This document shows positions 8,048 through 16,641 of a DNA stretch of 64,000 nucleotides, piece after piece (position 1 is the stretch's first letter; every line of letters starts with the position of its first letter). Below the pieces are notes generated by a model that was given only the letters and a program-made list of their open reading frames with translations, was not told the origin of the DNA and did no database searches. The stretch covers positions 1-64,000 of the forward strand of contig JBFIXI010000005.1 of assembly GCA_041605955.1 (NCBI GenBank), written 5' to 3'. The position numbers were made by a program, and so were the translations under genes. The stretch comes from JAHEJX01 sp041605955. Lineage in GTDB: Bacteria; Actinomycetota; Acidimicrobiia; Spongiisociales; UBA5794.

Positions 8048-9700
8048 TCAGACCGTTTCGAGGTACTTGTGGATCATCGACACCGCGATCGAACCCTGGC
8101 CGACAGCCGAAGCAACCCGGCGCACGACGCCGTGGCGCACGTCGCCGGCGGCAAAGATCCCCGGCACACTCGTCTCGAGCAAGAACGGATCTCGGGACAC
8201 GTTCCATGTCGCTGGGCGCTCTCCGCCGCTGAAGATATCCATGCCGGTGTAGATGAAGCCGTGGCCGTCGGTGCGAACCAGGTCGGCCACGACACTCGAA
8301 TGGGGCACGAAGCCGACAAAGATGAAGACGGCCGAAGCTTTGCGCTCGCTCTCTTCTCCTGTGGCATTGTCCTTGAGGCGCAGGCTCTCCAGGTGAGCAC
8401 CGCCGAGCACATCGATTACCTCTGTGGCGACCAGAACCTCGATGTTGTCCCTGCCGTTGATCTGGTCGATCAGATACTGCGACATGCCCCGTTGGAGCGA
8501 ATCCTCGCGCACAACCACGTTGACCTTGGCGGCGTGGCGGGAGAACATCATGGCGGCTTGGCCGGCGGAGTTGGCTCCTCCGACGATGAAGACCTCGCCG
8601 CCCTCGTAGCTGGCGGCCTCGCTGGGAGCGGCTCCGTAGTAGACGCCGGCGCCCTCGTACTTCTCGTAGCCGGGCAAGGGCAGCTTGCGGACCGTCATCC
8701 CGGTGGCGACAACGATCGAATGACATCGCAAGTCCGTCCCGTCCGAGCAGTGGATGACCTTCACGTTGTCTTCCAGCCCCACCTTCTCGGCCTCCATGGC
8801 GGTGATGATCTCGGCGCCGAGTCGAGCGGCCTGGGTGGCGGCGCGGCGCGCCAGATCGCCACCGCTGATCCCAGTGGGGAATCCGAGGTAGTTCTCGATA
8901 CGGCTGCTGGTACCCGCCTGGCCCCCGGGCGCCTCCCTCTCGAGCATCGCGGTGTGTAGCCCTTCCGAGCTGCCATACACTGCCGCCGCCAGGCCGGCCG
9001 GTCCACCCCCGATCACGACCAAGTCGTAGAACGGAGCCTCGGCCACGGTATGCATTCCGATCTTGCTCGCCAGCGTTGCTCGATCGGGCTGCACCAGTCG
9101 CTCGCCGGCGGGCAGCAACACCGTCGGCATCTTGCCGCCGGCCGCTTCCAAGATGGCGGCCGCCTCGGAATCGCGTTCGACGTCGAGGAACCGGTAGGGC
9201 ACCTGGTTGCGGGCGAGGAAATCCTTCACATCGTGGGTGGGTGGCGACCAGATGCTCCCGATCACCCGGATCCCGTCGAAAGGCGGTGGTGTATTAGCCT
9301 TCCAGTCGTCGAGCATCTCGTCGATGACGGGGTAGAGCCGCTCCTCCGGCGGGTCCCACGGCTTCATCAGGTAGTAGTCCAGATCGACTTCGTTGATCGC
9401 CTGGATGGCCGCCTCGGTGTCGGCATAGGCCGTCAGCAGCAGCCGTTTGGCGTCGGGCACGACGTCACGGGCTTTGACGAGGAGCTCCGTACCCGTCATC
9501 TCCGGCATCCGTTGGTCGACGAGAAGCAGCGCCACGGGATTACCGCGCTCTCGCAGCTCCTGCACCGCAGCCAAGGCTTCGGCGCCGGAGTTAGCGGCCA
9601 CGATCCGATATTCCTGCGCGTAACGCTCCCTCAGGTCGCGGGCAACGGCGGCCGCGACCTGCGGGTCGTCATCGACAGCGACTATCGCTGGCTTTGCCAA
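8048..9700 (-). CDS. Fused receiver / glutaredoxin-like / thioredoxin-reductase-like flavoprotein without redox cysteines
   Basis: Three domains in about 550 residues, starting at TTG 9698-9700 (AGAGGGG upstream; an in-frame TTG ten codons earlier has no good ribosome site). Residues 1-130 are a receiver domain with an intact acidic pocket (AVDDDP), phospho-acceptor Asp62 in VDQRMP, Thr90 in LLTAYAD and Lys113 in MKPWDPP. Residues 144-220 resemble a glutaredoxin/thioredoxin fold, but the CPxC-like position reads WSPPT. Residues 222-550 are a TrxR-like module with FAD motif GGGPAG, NADPH motif GGANSAG and the FAD-contacting AAGDVR. The segment that normally holds CxxC reads YYGAAPSEAASYEG and has no Cys. 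Fused receiver-TrxR proteins are a known family; the loss of cysteines suggests ligand-sensing or another electron acceptor, not disulphide reduction. Confidence 0.88.
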   Translation of the reverse strand: MAKPAIVAVDDDPQVAAAVARDLRERYAQEYRIVAANSGAEALAAVQELRERGNPVALLLVDQRMPEMTGTELLVKARDVVPDAKRLLLTAYADTEAAIQAINEVDLDYYLMKPWDPPEERLYPVIDEMLDDWKANTPPPFDGIRVIGSIWSPPTHDVKDFLARNQVPYRFLDVERDSEAAAILEAAGGKMPTVLLPAGERLVQPDRATLASKIGMHTVAEAPFYDLVVIGGGPAGLAAAVYGSSEGLHTAMLEREAPGGQAGTSSRIENYLGFPTGISGGDLARRAATQAARLGAEIITAMEAEKVGLEDNVKVIHCSDGTDLRCHSIVVATGMTVRKLPLPGYEKYEGAGVYYGAAPSEAASYEGGEVFIVGGANSAGQAAMMFSRHAAKVNVVVREDSLQRGMSQYLIDQINGRDNIEVLVATEVIDVLGGAHLESLRLKDNATGEESERKASAVFIFVGFVPHSSVVADLVRTDGHGFIYTGMDIFSGGERPATWNVSRDPFLLETSVPGIFAAGDVRHGVVRRVASAVGQGSIAVSMIHKYLETV

Positions 9701-9791
9701 TGCACCACCCCTCTTGCGCGTTCGCAACAAGCATACGGCGAGGTCCGTGCAAACGGGACGCAGGGACCTGCCCGGCGCATGTGTGTTTGTG

Positions 9792-10580
9792 CTAGCCGGT
9801 GCTGCGCCGGGCCCGAAGCGGGACGACGGCTATGCCATCACCCGGCACATCCACGACGGCGACGTCCGCCCGGTAGTGGCGGCGAATCAGATCGGGGGTG
9901 AGCACATCGCGCGCCGACCCGGAGGCCACCACCCGGCCCGCGGCCAACAACACCAACCGGTCGGTGAACTGGCCGGCCAGCGAGAGGTCGTGCATGGCCG
10001 CCACGATGGTTACCGGCCGCTCCCGGCGGATGTCTCCGATCATCTCGAGGGCCGCCAGTTGGTGGCCGATGTCGAGCGCAGTGGTGGGTTCGTCCAGCAA
10101 CAACACCTGGGGCTCCTGAGCGAGAGCGCGGGCCAGCAGCACCCGCTGCTTCTCGCCGCCGCTGATGTCGCCCAGCGGCCGGTTGGCTAGATGGCCGGCA
10201 TCGAGCAGCTCGAGCGCCTCGGTGGCGATGGCGACGTCGGCGCCGCTTTCGACGGCGAAGTAGGCCAGGTGAGGAGCCCGCCCCAGGAGCACGTACTCGC
10301 CGGCCGGCATCTCCTCGGGGAAGAAGGGATTCTGGGGCAGGTAGGCCACCAGTTGAGCCATGCGCGGTCGACCATGCTCGGCCGGCGAGGCTCCGTCGAT
10401 GTTGACGGTTCCGGCGTCGGGCGCGTGCAGCCCGGCGATCACTTTGAGCAGGGTGGACTTGCCGGCTCCGTTGGGGCCGAGGATGCCCACCCATTCGTTG
10501 GTGGCAACGGTTAGGTCGATCTCCTCCAGGACCGGCCCAACGCCGTATCCGGCAGTGACCTTGCCCAGCGCGATGCTCAT
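9792..10580 (-). CDS. btuD: Cobalamin/iron-type ABC transporter ATP-binding protein
   Basis: FecE/BtuD-type ATPase, 262 residues. It shows Walker A GPNGAGKST, a Q-loop at YLPQNPFF, the signature SGGEKQR, Walker B LLLDEPTTALD and the switch region AAMHDLSLA. It overlaps the permease gene by 4 bp and is the last gene of a binding protein-permease-ATPase operon. A cobalamin riboswitch lies at the head of the operon, so vitamin B12 or a corrinoid is the probable cargo; without that leader, siderophore or haem uptake would be equally possible from the protein alone. Confidence 0.88.
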   Translation of the reverse strand: MSIALGKVTAGYGVGPVLEEIDLTVATNEWVGILGPNGAGKSTLLKVIAGLHAPDAGTVNIDGASPAEHGRPRMAQLVAYLPQNPFFPEEMPAGEYVLLGRAPHLAYFAVESGADVAIATEALELLDAGHLANRPLGDISGGEKQRVLLARALAQEPQVLLLDEPTTALDIGHQLAALEMIGDIRRERPVTIVAAMHDLSLAGQFTDRLVLLAAGRVVASGSARDVLTPDLIRRHYRADVAVVDVPGDGIAVVPLRARRSTG

Positions 10581-11617
10581 CCGATCATCCTCCTACTGGT
10601 GCGCAGGATCAGTCCGAAGAACGGCGCCCCGACGAAGGCGGTGATCACCCCGATGGGAAGCTCGGCCGGCGATGCCACGGTCCGCGCCGCCAGGTCGGCG
10701 AGGATGAGGAAAGCGGCGCCGAAGACCATCGACAGTGGCAGCAGCGACCGGTAGCTGGAGCCCACCAGGAGTCGCACGGTGTGGGGCACGATGAGGCCGA
10801 CGAAGGCGATGAGCCCGCTGACCGCCACCGCGGCGGCCGTGCCCAGCGTGGCGAACAGGACGACCGTGGCACGGACCCGCCCGGTGGGTATGCCGAGGGC
10901 ATCGGCCTCTGCGTCGCCCACGGACAGAGCGTCGAGGAGGCGGCGATGCAGCAGCAGCGCCACAGAGCTGACGACGACATACGGCAGCAACACCAGCACC
11001 TCGCGCCAGCCGGTCGTGGTCAGCCGCCCCAGGATCCACGTGTAGACCTGCCGGACCGTTTCCAAGTTGCGTTGCTGCAGATAAGTCTGGACCGCGGTGA
11101 AGAACGCGGCGACCGCTACGCCCGCCAGGATGATCGTGGTGGCACTGCGCCCTCCGACTGAGCGGCCGATTGCGTAGGTGAGGGCCACCGCGACCGTCCC
11201 TCCGGCGAATGCCGCAATCGGCAGCAGTGTGGTGGAGGCTTCGCCGGCGGAGACGATGACGAGGGTCGCTCCCAGGCCGGCGCCGGCGGCCACGCCGAGC
11301 AGATAGGGATCGGCGAGCGGGTTGCGAAAGACTCCCTGATAAGCGCCACCGGCGATGCCCAGCATGGCGCCCACCATTCCCCCCAGCACCACCCGGGGAA
11401 GCCGCAGCTCCCACAGAATCGCTTGCTGCGTCGCCGTCAGGCTCGAGGGATCGTCGACGAATGCGGCTCCCAGCAGCTCTCTGATGACCTCTCCGGCGTC
11501 GAGCTCAGCCGGACCGAGGATCACGCCGAGCAGCATGGCGGCTGCCAAGGCGCCGAGGGCGGCTGCCAGCCAGCCCCACCGCAGAGTTGCCGGCCGCAAC
11601 GGCGCTGGAGTAGCCAT
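10577..11617 (-). CDS. btuC: Cobalamin/iron-type ABC transporter permease (FecCD/BtuC)
   Basis: Ten-helix FecCD-family permease, 346 residues, the normal length. Visible family marks are LWELRLPRVVLGGMVGAMLGIAGGAYQGVFRNPLADP split over helices 2-3 (the LRLPR and NPLADPYLLG motifs), GLIAFVGLIVPH near the ATPase-coupling loop, and the C-terminal PAELPIGVITAFVGAPFFGLIL segment. It overlaps the ATPase gene by 4 bp and sits 19 bp after the binding-protein gene on the same strand. It forms the membrane channel of the riboswitch-controlled importer. Confidence 0.92.
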   Translation of the reverse strand: MATPAPLRPATLRWGWLAAALGALAAAMLLGVILGPAELDAGEVIRELLGAAFVDDPSSLTATQQAILWELRLPRVVLGGMVGAMLGIAGGAYQGVFRNPLADPYLLGVAAGAGLGATLVIVSAGEASTTLLPIAAFAGGTVAVALTYAIGRSVGGRSATTIILAGVAVAAFFTAVQTYLQQRNLETVRQVYTWILGRLTTTGWREVLVLLPYVVVSSVALLLHRRLLDALSVGDAEADALGIPTGRVRATVVLFATLGTAAAVAVSGLIAFVGLIVPHTVRLLVGSSYRSLLPLSMVFGAAFLILADLAARTVASPAELPIGVITAFVGAPFFGLILRTSRRMIG

Positions 11618-11636
11618 GACCTCGGCTCCTCGGCCG

Positions 11637-12680
11637 CTATTCCGTCAGGACGGCTTCGTAACGAGCCACTGCGTCGGCGATCGCCTCGAGGAAGTCGACG
11701 ATGCGCGGCCCCCATCTGCTGGCCACGTCGTCGTCGAGCGCGACGACGGTGCCATGGCGCACCGCGCTGAGCTGATCCCAGCCCGGGCGGGCGGCGAGGG
11801 TTGTCGCGTCTTGCCCACAGCATTTGGTGTCGGCCAAGAAGATGAGGTCTGGGTCCGCCTCCAGGATGAACTCGGGTGATAGCTGCGGATACCCGTAACC
11901 CTCGGCGTCGGCCGGGTCGGCGACGTTCTCTAGTCCAACGACGGAGTAGAGCTCCCCGATGAACGTGGCCGATGTGACCGAATAGAAGGTGTTGTCGAGC
12001 TCGTGGTAGTACGTCAACGGCTTCTGCCGGCCGCCGTAGTCCTGGGCGAGCTGGTCGACCGTGCCCCGGATGTCGGCGATCAGCGCCGCGGCGGCGCCGG
12101 CATTGCCGGTGGCGGCGCCCAACTGCTCGATCTGGGAGTAAGCATCTTCGAGCGATAGCGCGGCAAACTGGACGATGACCGGGATCCCGAGCGCGGTGAG
12201 GCCCGATTCGATGTCGCCCGGGTCGAAGCTCATCACGACCAGGTCGGGCTCGAAGCCGGCAATTGCCTCGACGCTCGGCTCGAATGCGCTCAGGTCGGTG
12301 ATGGGGGCGGTCTCCGGGTAGTTCGATTGCGAATCAACGGCCATTACCTGGGCGTCGGCTCCGATCGAGAAGAGAATCTCGGTCGCCGTCGGGCTCAGCG
12401 ATACGATTGCCCGGGGCGCAGCCTCCAGAGTGACCAGGCCGGTGCTGTGAACGACCGTCACCGGGAAGGCGGCCGGAGCAGCGGTGGTGATAGGCGGGGC
12501 GGTAGTGGGGGCTGTCGAAGTGGGGGCTGTCGAAGTGGGAACTGCGGTTGTGATCGCCTGGGCCGTTGTTGCGACTGTCGTTGCGGTCGTCGTTGCGGGG
12601 GGATCAGCGGAAGCATCCATCCCGCCACCACAGGCGGCGACCGTGACTGCCAGCGCCGCCGCCATGGCAAGCTTTCTCAT
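11637..12680 (-). CDS. btuF: Cobalamin-binding (BtuF-like) lipoprotein of ABC importer
   Basis: Periplasmic_binding_2-type (FecB/BtuF) receptor, 347 residues. ATG at 12678-12680 follows GGAGG and starts a lipoprotein signal with lipobox TVAAC (Cys about residue 17). A long Thr/Ala/Pro linker follows, then the ligand-binding core beginning near RAIVSLSPTATEILFSIGA, with VDSQSNYP, FEPDLVVM and the second lobe ending in RWGPRIVDFLEAI. The gene heads the btuF-btuC-btuD operon. A cobalamin riboswitch with a clear B12 box lies in the leader, supporting a corrinoid ligand. The open frame extends 51 codons upstream, but those codons lie within the riboswitch region and are not protein-like. Confidence 0.88.
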   Translation of the reverse strand: MRKLAMAAALAVTVAACGGGMDASADPPATTTATTVATTAQAITTAVPTSTAPTSTAPTTAPPITTAAPAAFPVTVVHSTGLVTLEAAPRAIVSLSPTATEILFSIGADAQVMAVDSQSNYPETAPITDLSAFEPSVEAIAGFEPDLVVMSFDPGDIESGLTALGIPVIVQFAALSLEDAYSQIEQLGAATGNAGAAAALIADIRGTVDQLAQDYGGRQKPLTYYHELDNTFYSVTSATFIGELYSVVGLENVADPADAEGYGYPQLSPEFILEADPDLIFLADTKCCGQDATTLAARPGWDQLSAVRHGTVVALDDDVASRWGPRIVDFLEAIADAVARYEAVLTE

Positions 12681-12739
12681 AAAAGAACATCCTCCATTGG
12701 TCGGAGGATGAAGAGAGTCTGTCGGCCGCGAGGCCACAA

Positions 12740-12890
12740 ACTGCCCTTCCTCCGAGGACTGGTTTGTGCCGGCGGGCAGGCGGCCTGGCTCGGCCCGATG
12801 GCGGACGCGAGGTGCGCACCGACCGGGCCTCACAGTTGCGGGACAGCGCCGGTTTCGGACCGGACTTCGCTGACACCGTCGGCACTCCGG
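12740..12890 (-). ncRNA. Cobalamin riboswitch
   Basis: Read on the minus strand, the leader of the BtuFCD operon contains GAAGTCCGGTCCGAAACCGG followed by GCTGTCCCGCAACTGTGAG, matching the conserved CTGTCCCGCAACTGT core of AdoCbl riboswitches (plus-strand 12832-12845). About 45 nt downstream is the B12 box AGCCAGGCCGCCTGCC (plus-strand 12775-12790), which matches the consensus with only the two central bases changed. Exact ends are estimates. It should repress import when adenosylcobalamin is abundant, probably by sequestering the ribosome-binding site or by termination near 12690-12735. Confidence 0.88.
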
Positions 12891-12969
12891 GATATGTGCC
12901 GGAGCGAGCTCGAGTCTACCCGGACGTGAAGGTGGGCGAGTCTGGCGGGCAAGCGCCTAGTGTCGGCTC

Positions 12970-13374
12970 ATGAATGAGTCGACACGTTGGCGCATAAGTC
13001 AAGGAAGCTCCTTCGAGGAGGAGGTCGGATACTCGCGGGCCGTGGTCGCCGACCCCTGGGTATTCGTATCCGGCACCACCGGGTTTGACTACAGCACGAT
13101 GACGATCTCAGACGACGTAGTCGAGCAAGTCGACCGCACGCTGGCCAACATCGATGCGGCCTTGGAGCAGGCCGGGGCAACCGCGGCGGACGTCGTTCGG
13201 GTGCGCTACTACTTGCCGAATGCCGCCGACTTCGAGGCGTGCTTTCCGGCGCTGCGCAGCTACTTCGACGCCGCCCGACCGGCGGCGACGATGGTGGTCT
13301 GTCAGTTGGCCGATCCGCGAATCAAGATCGAGGTCGAGGTGACCGCTTTGAAGCAGGGTGGTTCGGCCGGCTAG
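12970..13374 (+). CDS. RidA/YjgF/UK114-family protein
   Basis: A 134-residue member of the RidA superfamily, small trimeric enzymes or chaperones; RidA itself hydrolyses reactive enamine/imine intermediates. Family marks are VFVSGTTGFD near residue 35, the helix VVEQVDRTLANIDAALEQAGATAADVVRVRYYL, and the C-terminal strand RIKIEVEVTAL. The final conserved motif is degenerate relative to archetypal RidA (the catalytic Arg position sits in DPRIKIEVEV), so it may belong to a RidA-like subgroup and not RidA proper. ATG 12970 is chosen as the first Met. It is divergent from the btuF operon and overlaps the pyrophosphatase end by 4 bp, tail to tail. Confidence 0.85.
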   Translation: MNESTRWRISQGSSFEEEVGYSRAVVADPWVFVSGTTGFDYSTMTISDDVVEQVDRTLANIDAALEQAGATAADVVRVRYYLPNAADFEACFPALRSYFDAARPAATMVVCQLADPRIKIEVEVTALKQGGSAG

Positions 13375-13853
13375 GTGTGTGCTTTGGCCGCGGCCTGGGC
13401 TGCTGCGATGACCTCGCGTGCCTGGGCAGCGTCGTTCCAACCCACCGTTGCCGTCTTCTTCTCCTCGAGGTCTTTGTAGACCGCAAAGAAGTGCTCGAGC
13501 TCGCGCAGCAGATGCTCGGGGATGTCGCCGAGCTCATGGGCATCGCGCCACAGCGGGTCACCGACGGGGACGCCGAGGATCTTGTGATCGGCCCTGCCCT
13601 GGTCGTGCATCAGGAAAACGCCCACCGGGCGAATCCGGATCCGGCAACCAGGGAACGTGGGCTCGGAGACCAACGCCAGCGCGTCGAGCGGATCACCGTC
13701 GTCGGCGACCGTATCGGGAACAAATCCATAGTCGGCGGGATAGCGAGTCGCCGTGAACAGCATGCGGTCGAGATAGATCTCCCCCGTCGTGTGATCCATC
13801 TCGTATTTGTTGCGGCTGCCGCGAGGAATCTCGACGACCATCGTGATCTCCAT
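13371..13853 (-). CDS. ppa: Inorganic pyrophosphatase (family I)
   Basis: Soluble Mg-dependent pyrophosphatase that hydrolyses PPi to two phosphates, driving biosynthesis. Of 160 residues, key marks are the N-terminal VVEIPRGSRNKYEMD (substrate-binding Lys and Arg), the DYGFVPDT segment and the metal-binding DDGDPLDAL. Length is typical for prokaryotic family I. The ATG at 13851-13853 starts directly at the conserved domain; the open frame extends 51 codons further, but that region overlaps the end of the KUP gene and is Arg/Ser-rich shadow sequence. It lies 25 bp after the end of the KUP gene on the same strand and may be co-transcribed with it. Confidence 0.95.
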   Translation of the reverse strand: MEITMVVEIPRGSRNKYEMDHTTGEIYLDRMLFTATRYPADYGFVPDTVADDGDPLDALALVSEPTFPGCRIRIRPVGVFLMHDQGRADHKILGVPVGDPLWRDAHELGDIPEHLLRELEHFFAVYKDLEEKKTATVGWNDAAQAREVIAAAQAAAKAHT

Positions 13854-13878
13854 GACGCGAAATCTAGCCGGAGGCGGA

Positions 13879-15783
13879 TCACAGCTCGATAGGCGTGCCG
13901 ATCTCGACGACCTGGCTGGGCGGCAGTCGAAAGTGCTCCGCCGCCGAGGCGGCATTGCGATACATGATGGCGTAGAGGCGTTCCCGCCAACGTGAAGGGC
14001 CCGCATCGGAAGGCGCCACCACCGAGTCCTTACCGAGGAAGAAGGTGGCGTCGGTGATATCGAAGCCGAATCCAGGGTCGACGATGTTGCTCAGGTCCCG
14101 GGGGACGTCTATCTCCTGCATGAATCCATAAGTAAGCGTGATCTGGAAGAACCGCTCGCCCAAGTCGTGAACGGTCGCGCGGCGCGCCTGGGGAACGTAT
14201 GGCGCATCGTCGATAGTGACGGTCACCAGCACGACGGTTTCGTGCAACACCTCGTTCGAGCGCAGATTCGCCAACAGCGCAGGAGGGGTCATGCCCGCCT
14301 GGCGCACCAGGAACACCGCGGTGCCGGGGACTCTTCGCTGCGGATGGGCGACTATGGAGCCAATGAAGCGCTCCACGGGGAGATGTCCCCCGATCGCCCG
14401 GGCCGCCACCAGCTCTCGTCCCCGGCGCCATGTGGTCATCACGACGAAGATTGCTGCTCCCACCAAGAGCGGGAACCAGCCGCCGGCAGCGATCTTGAGC
14501 ACGTTGGCGCTGAAGAACGCCAAGTCGACGACTGCAAACAGGGTCGTGAGTCCGATCACCGCCCACTTGTTCCATCCCCAACGGTCTCTCATGAGTGCAT
14601 ACAGCAGCGCTGTCGTGATGATCATGGTGGTGGTCACCGCCATCCCGTAAGCAGCCGCCAGATTCGCCGACGATTGAAAAGCCATCACCAGGCCCACGCA
14701 CGCGATCATCAGGAGCCAGTTGACGGAGGAGATGTAGATCTGTCCGATCTCCCGCGGCGACGTGTGGTCGATGTCTACTCGCGGCAGATAGCCGAGTTGC
14801 ACCGCCTGGGTGGTGAGTGAATAGGCTCCGGTTATGAGGGCCTGAGAGGCGATGACGGTGGCCAGGGTCGCCAGGATGACCAGCGGAAGGGCCGCCCACT
14901 CAGGCGCCAAGCGGAAGAACGGGCTATCGACGGCGGCGGCATCCCCGCTGATCAGCGCCGCCTGTCCCAGATAGTTCAGGGTCAACGCCGGGAACACCAG
15001 CACGAACCAGCCGATGCGGATCGGCTCTCTGCCGAAGTGACCCATGTCCGCGTACAGCGCCTCGCTGCCTGTCACGACCAGGAAGATCGCGCCCAGCGAC
15101 CGGAATGCGGCCCCGGGGCTGTCGACGAGCAGGCGAATCCCCCACGACGGGCTCAGTGCGCCGAGAACACTCGGATGGGAGGCGATCTCGCTGATGCCGA
15201 GTATGGCGAGAACTGCGAACCAGACGATCATGACGGGCCCGAAAACGGCGCCGATCGAGCCTGTGCCGCGCCGTTGGATGCTGAACAGGCCCACCAGGAT
15301 GATGGCGCTGATGGGCACCGTGTAGTCCGATAATGCCGGTGTTGCTACCTGGAGGCCCTCCACCGCCGACAGCACAGAAATCGCCGGCGTGATGATGCCG
15401 TCGCCGTACAGGAGGGCGGTTCCGAAGAGGCCGAGGGCGATGAGCGCCCAGCGGCGATCGCTGCGCCCGGCGCGGCCCATTGGGGTAACCAGCGCCGTCA
15501 ACGCGAGGATGCCACCCTCGCCTGCGTTGTCGGCGCGCATCACAAACGTCAGGTATTTCACCGTCACGACGAGTGTCATCGCCCAGAACATCAGCGAAGC
15601 CACCCCGAAGGCGGTGTCCTGTGTCACCGTCAGACCGACCCCTTCGACGAAGGACTCCCGCAGCGCATAGAGGGGGCTGGTCCCGATGTCGCCGAAGACA
15701 ACTCCGAGAGCTCCCAGCGACAGCCACGCTACGTAAGTCGGGCTCTTCTTCGTCCGGGCTCCCGGTCCGCTGTGGTCACTCAT
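13879..15783 (-). CDS. kup: KUP-family potassium uptake protein
   Basis: Proton-coupled K+ importer of the KUP/HAK family, 634 residues. About twelve membrane helices in the first 450 residues begin with the diagnostic VFGDIGTSPLYAL motif; further marks are YGDGIITPAISVLSAVEGL and GSEALYADMGHFG. The hydrophilic C-terminal domain (about 450-634) ends in PPSQVVEIGTPIEL. ATG at 15781-15783 overlaps the stop of the upstream DUF1003 gene by 8 bp, indicating coupling. The longer frame upstream is shadow of that gene. Function is confidently K+ uptake; affinity and regulation are not visible. Confidence 0.95.
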   Translation of the reverse strand: MSDHSGPGARTKKSPTYVAWLSLGALGVVFGDIGTSPLYALRESFVEGVGLTVTQDTAFGVASLMFWAMTLVVTVKYLTFVMRADNAGEGGILALTALVTPMGRAGRSDRRWALIALGLFGTALLYGDGIITPAISVLSAVEGLQVATPALSDYTVPISAIILVGLFSIQRRGTGSIGAVFGPVMIVWFAVLAILGISEIASHPSVLGALSPSWGIRLLVDSPGAAFRSLGAIFLVVTGSEALYADMGHFGREPIRIGWFVLVFPALTLNYLGQAALISGDAAAVDSPFFRLAPEWAALPLVILATLATVIASQALITGAYSLTTQAVQLGYLPRVDIDHTSPREIGQIYISSVNWLLMIACVGLVMAFQSSANLAAAYGMAVTTTMIITTALLYALMRDRWGWNKWAVIGLTTLFAVVDLAFFSANVLKIAAGGWFPLLVGAAIFVVMTTWRRGRELVAARAIGGHLPVERFIGSIVAHPQRRVPGTAVFLVRQAGMTPPALLANLRSNEVLHETVVLVTVTIDDAPYVPQARRATVHDLGERFFQITLTYGFMQEIDVPRDLSNIVDPGFGFDITDATFFLGKDSVVAPSDAGPSRWRERLYAIMYRNAASAAEHFRLPPSQVVEIGTPIEL

Positions 15784-16177
15784 GGGACTGCTCGACCATG
15801 AGGTGGTGGATCTCCTCCAGCAGTCGTAGCGCCTGCCGATTCGTGTCGTAATCGTGCATCGCCAGTTCTGCAGCAATCTGGTCGGAACGGCGGGCCGCGA
15901 TCAGCAGGATGGCACCCTGAAGCGCGGCGAGACAGGACAGCACGAGGTTGAGCAAGATGAATGGATAGGGGTCGAAACCGTCGCCGCCGTTGCCGACCAT
16001 CCAGCCCGCCAGGAAGACGAGGGCGACCGCGACGAAACCCCATGAGCCCAGGCCGTTGCGCAGGGCGTCGGCTGCCCGCTCGCCTCTAGTGAGCGCATCA
16101 CCGGAGCGTACACCGGGATGCGGCAGCCACAGCTTGGCGGCTTCAGGCAGTGACCAATGATGACGCGACAACTTCAT
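15776..16177 (-). CDS. DUF1003 membrane protein
   Basis: A 133-residue protein of the DUF1003 family (cyclic-nucleotide-binding-like membrane proteins of unknown function). It has RGERAADALRNGLGSWGF, two membrane segments (VAVALVFLAGWMVGN and PFILLNLVLSCLAALQGAILLIA) joined by the hallmark DPYPFILLN-like loop, then the conserved polar stretch RRSDQIAAELAMHDYDTN and an amphipathic C-terminal helix. The first about 25 residues (ending LWLPHPGV) are extra. The stop overlaps the KUP start (ATGAGTGA), so it may modulate or accompany potassium uptake; this link is inferred from position only. Confidence 0.85.
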   Translation of the reverse strand: MKLSRHHWSLPEAAKLWLPHPGVRSGDALTRGERAADALRNGLGSWGFVAVALVFLAGWMVGNGGDGFDPYPFILLNLVLSCLAALQGAILLIAARRSDQIAAELAMHDYDTNRQALRLLEEIHHLMVEQSHE

Positions 16178-16302
16178 GTGTTCCTCCGAGATGCCAACCG
16201 CATCAATCTAGGGTTGACCCGGTGGATCGTCGATAGAGTTCAACCTCGGCTCGTGAGCCGGTCAGGGCGCAGGCGCTTCATGAGTTCACCCGAAGGAGGG
16301 TC

Positions 16303-16641
16303 GTGGCCACGATCTATCACATTGCGACCGAGGATGACTGGTCACAGCGGGACAGGGCCTACGCCCCCGAGGGATGGCGCCATGATGGATTCATCCATTG
16401 CTGTGTCGACGAGCAGGTGGTCCAGGTGGCCAATCGGTTCTTCGCTGGGCGACAAGATCTCGTCCTGCTGCACATCGATTTGGCGGCGCTGGGCGCGCTC
16501 GTCGTGTGGGAAGACGGTGTTGGTAGGGGTGAGGACTTCCCTCACGTCTACGGCGCCATCGAGGTTGCGGCGGTCGTTGCGGCCGAGCCCTTCCCAGCGA
16601 GCCAGGATGGCAGCTTCGACTGGTGGGCCGCCGAGCCGTGA
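16303..16641 (+). CDS. DUF952 family protein
   Basis: A 112-residue single-domain protein of the DUF952 family, found widely in bacteria as small cytoplasmic proteins of unknown activity. Marks are IYHIATEDDW at the N terminus, the GFIHCCVDEQVVQVANRFF segment (usually GFIHCS), LLHIDLAAL and the C-terminal HVYGAI...V pattern that characterises the family. The start is GTG at 16303 with AAGGAGG only three bases before it, a short but usable spacing. It stands alone between leftward genes. Confidence 0.82.
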   Translation: MATIYHIATEDDWSQRDRAYAPEGWRHDGFIHCCVDEQVVQVANRFFAGRQDLVLLHIDLAALGALVVWEDGVGRGEDFPHVYGAIEVAAVVAAEPFPASQDGSFDWWAAEP

